Source: Lunularia cruciata (Eukaryota; Streptophyta; Marchantiopsida; Lunulariales; Lunulariaceae). From it: a DNA stretch of 64,000 nt. Under the pieces are notes generated by a model. The model ran no database searches, was not told where the DNA came from, and saw only the letters and a list, made by a program, of their open reading frames with translations. This document shows, one piece after another, positions 34,791-44,769 of the stretch. Both the position numbers and the translations under genes were made by a program. Position 1 is the first letter of the stretch, and every line of letters starts with the position of its first letter. The stretch lies in assembly GCA_948567375.1 (NCBI GenBank), contig OX419758.1, positions 2,609,001-2,673,000 of the forward strand, written 5' to 3'.

Positions 34791-36097
34791 TCCATAGTCC
34801 AAAAGGAAATTGGTGCATATTGGCCACTTGGAGAAATTTCACTTAGTTCTGCAATTATTGGAACATCATTATGCATTGTGGTCTCCCACCCTATTGACAA
34901 TGACCCTAAACCCATAGACAAGGGCTTGAGACCAATCGGCAAGCATTGCCATATACAAGATGTTGGTTATGACAAACCTGCAACATATGAAGTTGAAAGG
35001 ATGACCCAAAGGAGCTAAAAATAGGGCCTAGAGTTCCACCGCAAGAGACCCTTAAATCTTGAGCTGAATGCACATATATGTGCTTAATGCATTAGTAACT
35101 ACATTATCACTTTGTCTTCAATGTGCTTAAGGTGTCCAAATTCATCTATAACATTTGAGACTGCATTTATTCAAAATCCCCGACATATTAGAAAGAGGTT
35201 ACGGCTACTTTGTAGAGATCTTAATCGGCACACAATGCATCCTTGTGCACCTTCAAGAATTCTTTTATGTTCATGATCATGTTTTTGTACGTTAGGCTAT
35301 AGCATATTTTTAGCATGACAGGCAGCTAGTCAAGGCATTTTGGGAATGGGATTTCAAACTCTCCATGTCTAACAAGTAGAGCACAAATAGATTATTTTTA
35401 TATGGAGCAATTGAGTATACATTTAACTATACTTATATTTGGTTCCATAGGAAGGTCACAATTCACTATAAAAGACTCTTCATACCACTCTAATTCATAG
35501 TCAAGTTTGCCTTTTAAGATTGAATGAGTGCGTTGAATTTATTAATGCCAATGGATCACATACATCAGGAGGAGTAGAGCAAGAGTGATATTGTGGAGCG
35601 CTTTTTGCTTTCATGGAGCACTATATGAAGAGAGTAGAATTGACATTAAACATCATGCTAGATGATATTTGCTCCACCTAAATTTTATCTCAGTACTACA
35701 ATCTGGTTTTACTCTAGTCATTCGTGTAATGGTTATAAATTGGAAGGTAATTTTTGCTATCTGCCATCATATTGTCGTGTTTTTCAAAATAACTTTTTGA
35801 CCATTGAATGAATCTCATAGGCATTGATTGATGAATCAAGCATAAGATCCCCTTGATTCATCTCATGCAAGGTCTGTCTCCAAATCCTAAGAGAGGAAAC
35901 TCATGGATTTGGAAATGGAGGCCAAATGAGGGAAGTAGAGTGAAGTGGACTACATTCATAACTTTGTCTCCAAATCCTCCTGAAGGAAACTCATAGATTT
36001 GGAAATGGAGGCTAGCTGTAGGAAGCAGTGTGAAGTGAACTACATTTGTAGAGATTGGCTTGGGACATGATATAAAGTGTGCAATGCCTCACGCTAG
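34791..36097. other. MULE interior without recognised gene
   Basis: Right-hand interior of the MULE. It contains a 90-bp tandem duplication with divergence (35875-35964 and 35965-36055, both with TGTCTCCAAATCCT and GATTTGGAAATGGAGGC). No second open frame could be supported. Confidence 0.6.
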
Positions 36098-36200
36098 TTG
36101 CTGTATGATTACAATCATAATGGTCATGTTACTAAACTAACCTTTTGCTTGATTAGGTGTGGTGGAAATAGTAAATTGCACTATGGAAATAGCAAGTTTC
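36098..36200 (-). repeat. Right terminal inverted repeat of MULE
   Basis: Inverted match to 32237-32338, ending AGCAAGTTTC on the plus strand. Its last 17 bp are repeated in the second unit of the adjacent 232-bp duplication. Confidence 0.8.
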
Positions 36201-36647
36201 TAATCAATATAGTTAGGTTATATTATTTTAACGGTTGTCTCATTAATAATGTAGAGATAAATAATTTGAGATTATAGAAGTATTGTATTTGTATCCAAAA
36301 TGCCTTTCATATTTTATTTCAAAGTATCAACTTTGAGGTAAATTACATAAATTAATTTAAGAAGTAAAATATACTATGGTTAAATTGGAGTATTTCAATA
36401 AACTGAATTTGCATGTGGAAATAGCAAGTTTCTAATCAATATAGTTAGGTTATATTATTTTAACGGTTGTCTCATTAATAATGTAGAGATAAATAATTTG
36501 AGATTATAGAAGTATTGTATTTGTATCCAAAATGCCTTTCATATTTTATTTCAAAGTATCAACTTTGAGGTAAATTACATAAATTAATTTAAGAAGTAAA
36601 ATATACTATGGTTAAATTGGAGTATTTCAATAAACTGAATTTGCATG
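36184..36647. repeat. 232-bp tandem duplication spanning the MULE end
   Basis: Unit 1 is 36184-36415 and unit 2 is 36416-36647, both starting TGGAAATAGCAAGTTTC and ending GAATTTGCATG. By eye the units look identical or nearly so, which implies a recent event. Unit 1 contains the last 17 bp of the MULE right end plus about 215 bp of flank. Confidence 0.9.
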
Positions 36648-36936
36648 CATGCATACATTTATTCGTGAATTTTTAGTACATAAGAAATAATTACTTTAGA
36701 TATAATTCAAAAGGAATAGTTAGAGTGATATAATTTGAATATTGATTGTTGAGCTTAATACAGAAGTTGGTTACTGCTTATACAAAATTAGTTTTTATTT
36801 ATTTTTCTAAAATCTAAAATCTAAAATAAATTTTTAAGAAATTGATTTTGCAGATTAACTCTTCAAGAAAATTTGATTAAAAATATTTATAGTATTAGAT
36901 ATTAGATAAAAACATATTAAGTGATATAGTGAAATT

Positions 36937-37728
36937 CAAAAAGAAAGGTGACCACATAGGAAAAACGAAGGATGGGAAGACCACATCAAGTCGTACAAGG
37001 GAGAGACAAAAAAGGTAATATGGGGCTAAGCTCCAATAGGGTCTATATGAGAAATCTACCCTACCGCACCTAAGATATCCGAACTATGCAAGTAGTACCA
37101 TCTACACATACCTGGAGCATCCGAAGAAACATCACCTAATGTGATTGCTCTCCTATGGATTGCACCAACCATTGCTATCTGTAGAGCAATGGACACACGC
37201 TATCTAAAATATGCTACAAAGTATGAGAGTGAGAGTGGTACTCCCTGACGCCTAACATGATAACCTTTCGTGCACTCCCTGACAAATTTGTCAAGTGTCG
37301 TGTCCATCGCTCCATATAACTCCAAGGCTAGAGGAACAAAGAGGTGCCATTGTTGCATGCCCTTATACTTGGAGACCTTGCGACTTGCTACTACACTCAC
37401 CGCCCATCCAGGGAGATGGGTAATTACTCCCTCCGAAATTGTGTCCCGCATAGGGTCTGTAATCACATCCACTACTGTCACTTGATCATCTCGGACCAAG
37501 TATAAGTTTGCCCTGACAAGTGTCGTCTGCAAAGCATACAAATGCTCACTCCAAGCCAAGTATCCACTCTCTCGTGCCATAGCAAACATTATGTCCCTAA
37601 TGGTTTCATGGGTAGCTATCCTCTATCCTCCAAAAGGACACTATGTCATGTGGACCGCTGCTGCAGCTAGTGCTGAACCACACTCACAAGTGAATAATGA
37701 AGATGCAGATGGGTGGACCAGATGGGCA
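36937..37728 (-). mobile_element. 5'-truncated RLE non-LTR copy L4
   Basis: Carries the cleanest endonuclease open frame of the window (37200-37589, 129 codons) and the complete 3' tail. It is bounded by a 14-bp direct repeat GATATAGT[G/A]AAATT (36923-36936 and 37729-37742), one mismatch, read as TSD. Homology to L1 stops at about 37720, leaving 8 unmatched bases at the 5' junction. Confidence 0.85.
37200..37589 (-). pseudogene. Restriction-like endonuclease domain, uninterrupted in L4
   Basis: A 129-residue open frame starting MFAMARESGYLAW. It continues with ANLYLVRDDQVTVVDVI (in L1 RVDLYLVRDDQVTIADVVV; the first Asp of the R-x-D motif is Asn here), SRKVSKYKGM and PLALELYGAMD, ending PLSLSYFVAYFR before a stop. 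The order is that of the PD-(D/E)XK nuclease at the C-terminus of R2-like LINEs. It is a domain fragment of a truncated element, not a gene in its own right. The Asp-to-Asn change suggests the copy is catalytically dead. Confidence 0.7.
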
Positions 37729-37742
37729 GATATAGTAAAATT

Positions 37743-40700
37743 TAGATATGGGCTTGTCCGTTTAACCAGACCCAAGATTAGTAGTTGTTTAACCAAACAA
37801 AGGACATGCCGCGCGTCCCATAACTGGCAATCCTCGCATTTTTGGTCATGCGAGGATTGTCAGTTATGAAGTGATTTTGTATTCTTTTATAATGAAGATA
37901 ACAGTCACATGGTTATAATCCATAATTATGCCAGGATTGAGAATGTAATTTATGTTCTACATTAACATTTAATTTGACTCCACATGGTAACATTGACACT
38001 TTCTAAATTAAAAACTAATAATAATGTTTTCTGGCGAAAGTCTGCTCTAGCTTCAACAACTTAGTCTATTATAAAGACGTCAAAAATTACAATATGAGGT
38101 CTGATAATTATGACGGTGGAATAATCCTTAGGTCCTGCAGTTAAGTTGCAGTGAAGTCGGTGTAGCTAAGTTGACACAATGAGAGTTAAATAGATTTTGG
38201 TTCATGTTTCCTTTTTTCTCATTCACGCACCTTTTTGATCCTAATAGATCTTTGGGGTTCTATTAAATCTTTGGGCCAACTTGAAATAGGATAAAGCAAC
38301 AAACGTTTCTCGGAATAGGATCGAGTCCAAGGGATTTTCTCTACTTGCTTTTATTATTTTAGATGAAAATTATCCTCGAGACTACTTTCAAATTTGAAGA
38401 TTTTAATTTTTATCTTTGGACCAAAATTATCATACTGAATGAATATGGCGGGTCTATTCGAGAAAATTTCCATTTCGCTCGTACTATATTAGTGCTTTCA
38501 AGGGTGAGAAAAATTCCGAATTTTCTGGGTATTCTGTGTAGATTATTTATATAGCATCATGCTTTTGTTATGTCCATACTTTTTTTTCTTGAAATTATTA
38601 TCGTAGTATTCGTCTGGAATTTTGTACTTTAATTTTCAAGTAAGTTATCACAAGCAAATTTGGGAGAGGCCAGCTAGCTACAGTTTTGTGAGTAGGAGTA
38701 AAGTGAAGACGAAAGAGATGAAATCAGACCTGTTTTCACAATGACACCATATATTAAATTAAAGATAAATATTTATGATAGAATATTATGTGGACTCCTT
38801 TAGCATATTAACTCGATAGTTAGCTTCTACTAATATACATAAATAAATAAATTTTGAAATTGTATAGAATTGATGGACTCCGATCTCTCTTCTATGGGAA
38901 GGAAGTTGCTTGTTTATAGAAGACCAGATTTTGATCTTCAATTGTTTTCATGTCACTTTAGTATCTCATGATTCATTCTCTATTATGAATCAGTTATTTA
39001 GTGCTTAATTTTTAGTCAGGATGGTATTTTGCAAAAGTGCATGTCCTCAGAGCATATTGCCCCAAACAACCCTTAATTCAATAAGAATCAAATTGAAATA
39101 AACCAGAGCTTGTGCTGCTTTAAGGTGAGAATATTTCCATTTCTTCTCTTCCAATCTAAACGTAATATCAATAAGTTATCTTATGCTTCTCGTGTTGTTT
39201 GCAATCGTTTAGCAAGAAATTTCCTCTTACTCAACCCTCATGCTACATTTTTCTTGACACTCTTATAACATAGCATAACACGCGTGAACAAGAGGGACCT
39301 CATCTTGATTTGCATAATGAAAGCTGTTCAACGACGATAAACCACAGGACACATTTGTTACAAGTAGTTTAGCACTGATTAGAAATTCGCTCAAATTTAT
39401 TACAAGCCACAGATGCTTCTTAGAATTTGTAGTTCAGGTCTGACAGAAACTATAATACGTGAAGACGAAGGAATCAGTCTGGTGATATCTTTTAAGTGTA
39501 CCTAGTCTCTAGGGTAAAAATGTCTAGATCAAGCCATGTGCTCTTGTGTTCCCCAGGGCCCTTCTTGACTCTCTAGTGATTGGTGTTCTGGTCATGTGGT
39601 AGGCTCTGATCGTAGTGTTTTCTTTCGCTCTTCGGCAACTGGGTTTGTGCTCTCGTTTGTTGCAGTTGCAAAGGACCACGACTCTACATGTGGTGATTCT
39701 TTGTGTTCGATAAGTTTTCTCTTTCAACTTCTTGTTTCTTAATCCTCAATATTTAGTCACCTCATTCTGGTATCACCGAGAACTTTCAGTACAGATTGCA
39801 TCTTTGACAAATTCTTAGTACGTCCGGGAATCACCATTTACGTACATCTCCGAGTACTTTGATGTCAAGTCTATCCGTTCTATGAATATCTTCTCAGCTT
39901 CTGGTAGAAATCTCCTCCAGATTTTTGAGCCTACTCTTAGTTTCAGTCAATCCATCTGCTTCAGGAAGGACCACATTGAAACTCGAGTATACGGAATTCT
40001 TCAGACGTCATACCTGTGAATTGGCTGCTTGTAGAACATTTGTATGCAAGAATCCTCGGGCTGATTGCCTCACCCTGTTCTCCCCATATATCCTCTCATC
40101 CATTCCAAAGGTTCGTCCAGGGAAGATCTGAAGACATCACTCGTGTTTATAGCGTCGAAGGTACGTGATTTGTGGACTGTCGCTGCGTACTCAAAAGCTC
40201 ACGTCATCTTCGACGTGTACCCCCCCTCGAAAATTTCAGTAGTAGCTGCATTTCCAGGTCCATACACAGCCACTTCAATGTGGAAGACTCAAAACATCAC
40301 CCCAACAATGTACCATGCCGTAAGACGTCAAAGTGCAATTATCGACTCAATAACAAAGGAGAAACGTGTATATACACAAGTACACTGTTAAATCCTCCCA
40401 AAACTTACACCATGTTAGATATCCTAGACAGCTATTACCCCATAGGGTATAGGAATAGCTCCCACCATTTCTTCTGTTCTAAAACGAAGGACTCAACCTA
40501 AATGAATCAACAAGACTTTGACATCAACAGCGACATGTCCAGCAAGAGCATATATCCTTTATGACTAGAATTCTACCTCCTCATTAAATCTATTAGCACC
40601 GAAAGCTGCTGGTCCTTGTCGCCTACTTCACAGGACAAAACTCCTCCCAACCAGTAAATAGCGATAACCGGCCAGGCGATAGAAAAAGTAGACTTATAAG

Positions 40701-40880
40701 CCTTCATTGTACTTCGCCGTCGCCTTGAGCGACTAGAAAATATGGTACTGCTTAGAGCGAAAATTCAAACACCCATCACATTCAGATGGATAATTGTTGG
40801 TAGTAACATAGTAAAGAATGAATTTTTACAGGTTCTGGCCATTATTGCTTTGCTACTTCCTACTCATTTTTTGCACGGAT
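37743..40880. other. Intergenic region without recognised gene
   Basis: About 3.1 kb, AT-rich to 39.2 kb, then more balanced. Short open frames (up to 109 codons at 40172-40501) show no domain. It includes a 20-bp stem hairpin at 37819-37868 and the 3' flank of the LIFEGUARD gene. Confidence 0.5.
37819..37868. repeat. 20-bp stem, 10-nt loop hairpin
   Basis: CATAACTGGCAATCCTCGCA, loop TTTTTGGTCA, TGCGAGGATTGTCAGTTATG. The arms are complementary at 19 of 20 positions, and the odd one is a G-T pair that would be a G-U wobble in RNA. Confidence 0.85.
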
Positions 40881-40883
40881 TGC

Positions 40884-42724
40884 CTAATCAGACCCTCCTT
40901 GGATGCTCCTTAGCACCTGTAGGATTGAGAGAAACAGGTTGATGATATCCAAGTACAGAGCTACTGAAGCCCAGATGTACTCGTCGTAGTTGTATCGCTT
41001 GATCAAGTTGTCGGTGTCGTAGACGATATAGAGACTGAAAACAAGAGCTCCTAACCCTCCATAGAGACCGGTAGCAAGACCTCCCATCGGAAAGAATATC
41101 TGCAAAAGACCACCCAGATCGTCCAAAATTTATCTTCCATACATATCTCGACGAATGGACTTTACTTGCAGCAGGTATGCAGCACCAAATCCACTCTTCC
41201 ACTTGAGTAATAGAAGAGACATAGGAAAAAGCAGACCTCAGTATCTGTAAAAAAAAATACTTGGTGCAAAATTGTACTCGCAAACGAGTCCTCATCTTCC
41301 GAAAAGTGGCCACGAATTACATCTTCCGTGTATACTATTCTGACTGGTAAAGACTCTCCAAAAAACAATTCAACTTTCTGAATCTATGTATTACTCTAAC
41401 AAGTGCGTAGATATAGCATATGTGCCCCGTTTACACATGGGAAGATAAGTAATATAGAGAAGAGGGGAGCCTGGGGCACAAACCTGAATGAACCCGAAGA
41501 TTATCATGCAAACCAAAGCTGCGAACAGTGCTGGGCCTAGGAAACCAAAGTCATGTCCCCTCTTCACGGCCCAGTAGGTATATCCAGTAAGAGCCAATAC
41601 TACTGATGCAGTACAGATCAAAGCTTCCAACACGATGAGACCTGCAATTCGGAGAATGGCACATGTCATCACATAGAATGTCTCCTTCCTTGGTGAAATG
41701 ATCGCTTCAAAAGTTGTACGCAATAAGGAACAGGATAGAAGGCCGGCAAATCGTAGAGGACATTCTTCCTAAGAAAGTCCGAGATTCTGTGATCCAGAAG
41801 CTGACTGGTATGACTCTTAAACATCACTGATCCCGTGACTGATAACACTATCAATTTCAAAATGGATAGCGAGCCGAGCAATCTGGCACAAGGCAGGCCG
41901 CTTATTGATGTAAATCTTCTTGATGGGGATGAATCTTACCAGGGGTGAAGGCGCATGAAATTCCGACAGAAAGACTTACTCCCACGGTGAACAGCCCAAG
42001 TAAAATCAGATTGGTAGGATGACTTTGAGAATAGTGATACAAGGGGATCATCACTGCACAAAACAACTCATTCAGAATCTCATTCTTAATCATTCAAAAT
42101 CACAACGAAACCTCAACTGGATACACAAGGAAGGCGCTGCCCGTCCCCTTTAGTCATGAAGCAAAAGGGGTTATGTAAAAAGAATTCCAATCGATGTCAA
42201 GACTGCTAAACCCACAATCAGCAAGACAATATCGTGTGCACATAGTTCTCTCCAATTTTCAGTTTGTGAAACTTGGAACAGAGCGGCAACTTATAGAACC
42301 ACTCCAACTTCTTCCTTACGTCCGAGCTCCCATCTTTACAAAAACTCTCAGACACACGCTGCCATAATCCAGCGCCACGAAACCAATTTCTGCATGCAAT
42401 GAAGAGAAACATCCAGCGCTATGACAATGGCAGAAAATAAAAGGAGAATGTAGATGACTCACAAATGAGTGGCAGGAGCGCAATAACGATCAACAACCAG
42501 CTGTTGCTCACAAAGAACGACTGCACAGATTCAGAAAAAACGACCACTGATGCAACCAGTGAGGTCAAAATCATCTGCGTGCTCAGAATTCCGTAGACCT
42601 TTCTCAAAAAACCCCATCTCAGACTTATATCATCAGTCATCTGGCCGGGGTACAACGCCCCCCTCCCCATCTCAAGATCCTCATATTTCGCCGACGACAT
42701 CATCTTTCCGATCCTCTGCTTCAA
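40884..42724 (-). CDS. LFG: LIFEGUARD / Bax-inhibitor-1 family membrane protein (four exons)
   Basis: Exons on the minus strand: 42724-42463, 42053-41940, 41641-41484 and 41099-40884, all GT-AG with matching phases, encoding 249 residues; plant LFG proteins are about 240. The cytosolic N-terminus has LEMGRGALYPGQM and ISLRWGFLRKVY, the LFG entry motif. Seven membrane helices follow, with LLLGLFTVGVSLSVG-type, HDFGFLGPALFAAL and YDEYIWASVALYLDIINLF segments. The Asp residues of VYDTD and LYLDIINLF correspond to the two-Asp pH sensor of the bacterial homologue YetJ. The family forms ER/Golgi/plasma-membrane calcium leak channels that dampen stress-induced cell death. All family hallmarks are intact, so the gene is probably functional. 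Met8 or Met9 are alternative starts. Confidence 0.93.
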
Positions 42725-43110
42725 TCTGTGAGCCCAAATTCACAGCAAACGAACCCTACTACTCACAAGACAAACCACAAAAACTCAGAACACAATCCCG
42801 AAACTTCACGACACTCTAAACATCACCACATCGTCACAAAAACGTCTTCCCCACCTGAAAACAATTCAGTACCCCTCCTCTTGCACCTTCCCAGCACCAA
42901 CCAACTCCTAAACAATGTATCCTCGATGCTTTCAACTCAACCACCAACCTTGTCACAGAAAACCTGGTCACACATCCAATTCTGCACTTCCACAAACGAG
43001 AATCCTCAACATTCACAAGCCAACACCACAAGTTCATCGATCTGACAACGTACCGTAATTCTTTTTGAGGCACCAATTGACGCTCCAAAATTGGATGGAA
43101 CTTTCTCGTC
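42725..43110 (-). promoter_or_regulatory. Probable 5' leader/promoter region of LFG gene
   Basis: Upstream of the LFG start, low in G on the plus strand (rich in A and C), giving a T/G-rich minus-strand leader. Overlapping short frames on both strands have no domain. No convincing TATA box was fixed, so this only marks the expected position. Confidence 0.3.
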
Positions 43111-44458
43111 CCTTCTCTTGCCTGTTCTTCTTCGTCCTCTTCTTCGTCTGGCGTCTTCTTCGAGAAGATGATGATCGACCCTTACCTTCCAGACCACGAT
43201 ACCCTGACCTTCACCTTCGGCCTTTCGGAACCGGTGTCTGCTTTTACCCACCATTTCTCGAGTACAGCACGGGTCCACTTTCAACCGAGTCTCCAGGCTC
43301 CGTCGAGGATCCGTCCGGGATCCAACCTACGGCCTACGTCAGCCTTCGACGGATCCGCACTCCAGTGTCGACGGACCATGAGTAAATGCCGCAGGAGTCG
43401 AAGCCGTGGGCGGTGTCAGGGATCACCAGCTGGACGGGTAGAGCTGGTGTCCTTCAAAAATGACGCGTAGGCAGGAAAAGCGGACCCTGTGAGCCGAGTT
43501 GATCGGATAGAGGGGTTTGGATACCTGGATTTGCGAGGCACTTTGCCTGAAGTTGTCGCCTCCGTTTACTGTGGTGGTGAAGTTTACCCAGGGGGTGACG
43601 TATTAATTACCCACGGTAAAGAGCGCCTTGCCTCGCCTCTTGGAAATCTACCTGTTTTCTTGTAAATTTCGAGCTCATAGAAGATTATTCTTAATCATGA
43701 ACGGATAATCTTGCTGGGCAAACCCCGCCTGAAGTTTTCGTCACCGGTTACTTCGATAGCGATATACTGCACTTGGTGACGTACATCCCTCCGGCAAAGA
43801 GGGCGTCGTGTACGGAAACTTCTCTTGAGAATTTTCGGCCTGTTTTCGGCGCATGGACAATCGTTTCCGGACCAGAAGCATGCGTGATACCACATCGCGA
43901 CAACAAAGCTGTAACTTGGGGTATTCGAAGACGAGAAAAACGAAAATATGACGGATAGAACTGGAGCACGGCGATTAGAAACGTGATGTCCTTTACAGGT
44001 TACCACCTTTCCGTCTTCAAAACGACAAAGAAGCGTATGAAAACGTAACTTGGACGTGACTTCTTTCCTGACCTTTGAAGAGAAGAAACTGTTCAAAGCA
44101 TGATGGTGTGAGTCGGATACGAGACCCTTGCTTCCTTCCGTACTTCTGCTTTCCAAACTTCAAAGTGAAGACATTAGAGCCAATGACAGACAGCCAGATA
44201 GACGTCATCTCGCTTGGCTCTAAATGGGTAAGTTTTGAACATCAACTTTAAGTTGAGGTATCATTGCTTAGCTCAGGTGACGAAGCAATGCTTTCTCACT
44301 ACGATCCTGTTTCAAGTGTAACGGTCTCCCATACATTCGTTGGATATGCTCATTTGATACTTCCAGCAGGTTCACATTTCATCAAGTTTAAACAGCACGA
44401 AGAAATCCTCAAATGACGCTATGGTACCCAAATCATCCTACCCTTCAACAACAAAAGG
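43111..44458. other. Region without recognised gene, with a diverged internal duplication
   Basis: Balanced composition. Segments at about 43540-43680 and 43723-43860 resemble each other in DNA (GCCTGAAGTT...TGACGTA...GGTAAAGAGCGC / GGCAAAGAGGGC) and in one translated frame (PEVV...LGNLPVF / PEVF...LENFRPVF). The family is unknown. The longest frame, 153 codons at 43695-44156 (-), is not obviously coding. Confidence 0.4.
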
Positions 44459-44460
44459 TT

Positions 44461-44765
44461 TGAATTAATGGAACATGGACAAGATGGAGCTGTACTCTTT
44501 CAAATTATAATTTCCAATCTAGTCTGGTAAAAGAGAACGGGACCACGTAGCAAACACGAAGGATGGGAAGACTCGTTACGCCGTATAAGGGAGTACAAAA
44601 TGGGGTTAGGTCCCAATAGTATTCAAATGAGAAATCTGCTCTACTGCATCTAAGATATCCGAGTCTGGTAAAAGATAATTGAAAATGCTTGAATTGATGA
44701 AACGTCGACAAGATGGAACTGTACTCTTTTAAATATTACCTTCCAATCTAGTGTGGTAAAAGATG
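44461..44765. repeat. Older tandem duplication of about 75 bp split by L6
   Basis: TTGAATTAATGGAAC...GACAAGATGGAGCTGTACTCTTT...CCAATCTAGTCTGGTAAAAGA (44460-44534) reappears at 44689-44764 with scattered changes. The non-LTR copy L6 sits between them, inserted at the end of the first unit. Confidence 0.75.
44535..44661 (-). mobile_element. Non-LTR 3'-tail insertion (copy L6)
   Basis: A 127-bp minus-strand tail copy (CTCGGATATCTTAGATGCAG at its 5' side, then TATTGGGACC, and CTACGTGGTCCCGTTC at the 3' end). It is bounded by a perfect 14-bp direct repeat AGTCTGGTAAAAGA at 44521-44534 and 44662-44675. It landed next to an older tandem duplication. Confidence 0.85.
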
Positions 44766-44769
44766 TGTA

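Larger units (their letters stand above)
32237..36200 (+). mobile_element. Mutator-like DNA transposon (MULE) with about 100-bp terminal inverted repeats
   Basis: The left end (about 32237-32338: ACTTGCTATTTC, CTACTATTTCCA, CACACCTAATC, GGTTAGTTTAGTAAC, ATTATGATTGTAATCATACAGCAAC) recurs inverted at about 36098-36200. Between them lies a broken MULE transposase on the plus strand. A clear 9-bp TSD was not found, partly because the right end has been copied in a 232-bp tandem duplication. A solo LTR (34046-34785) lies inside, so the MULE was in place first. Confidence 0.8.

Noticed and set aside
43065-43385. 106-codon plus-strand frame with a hydrophobic start, like a secreted protein
   Set aside because: Lies in the presumed LFG leader, overlaps other frames, and its tail looks like translated Arg/Pro-rich noise.
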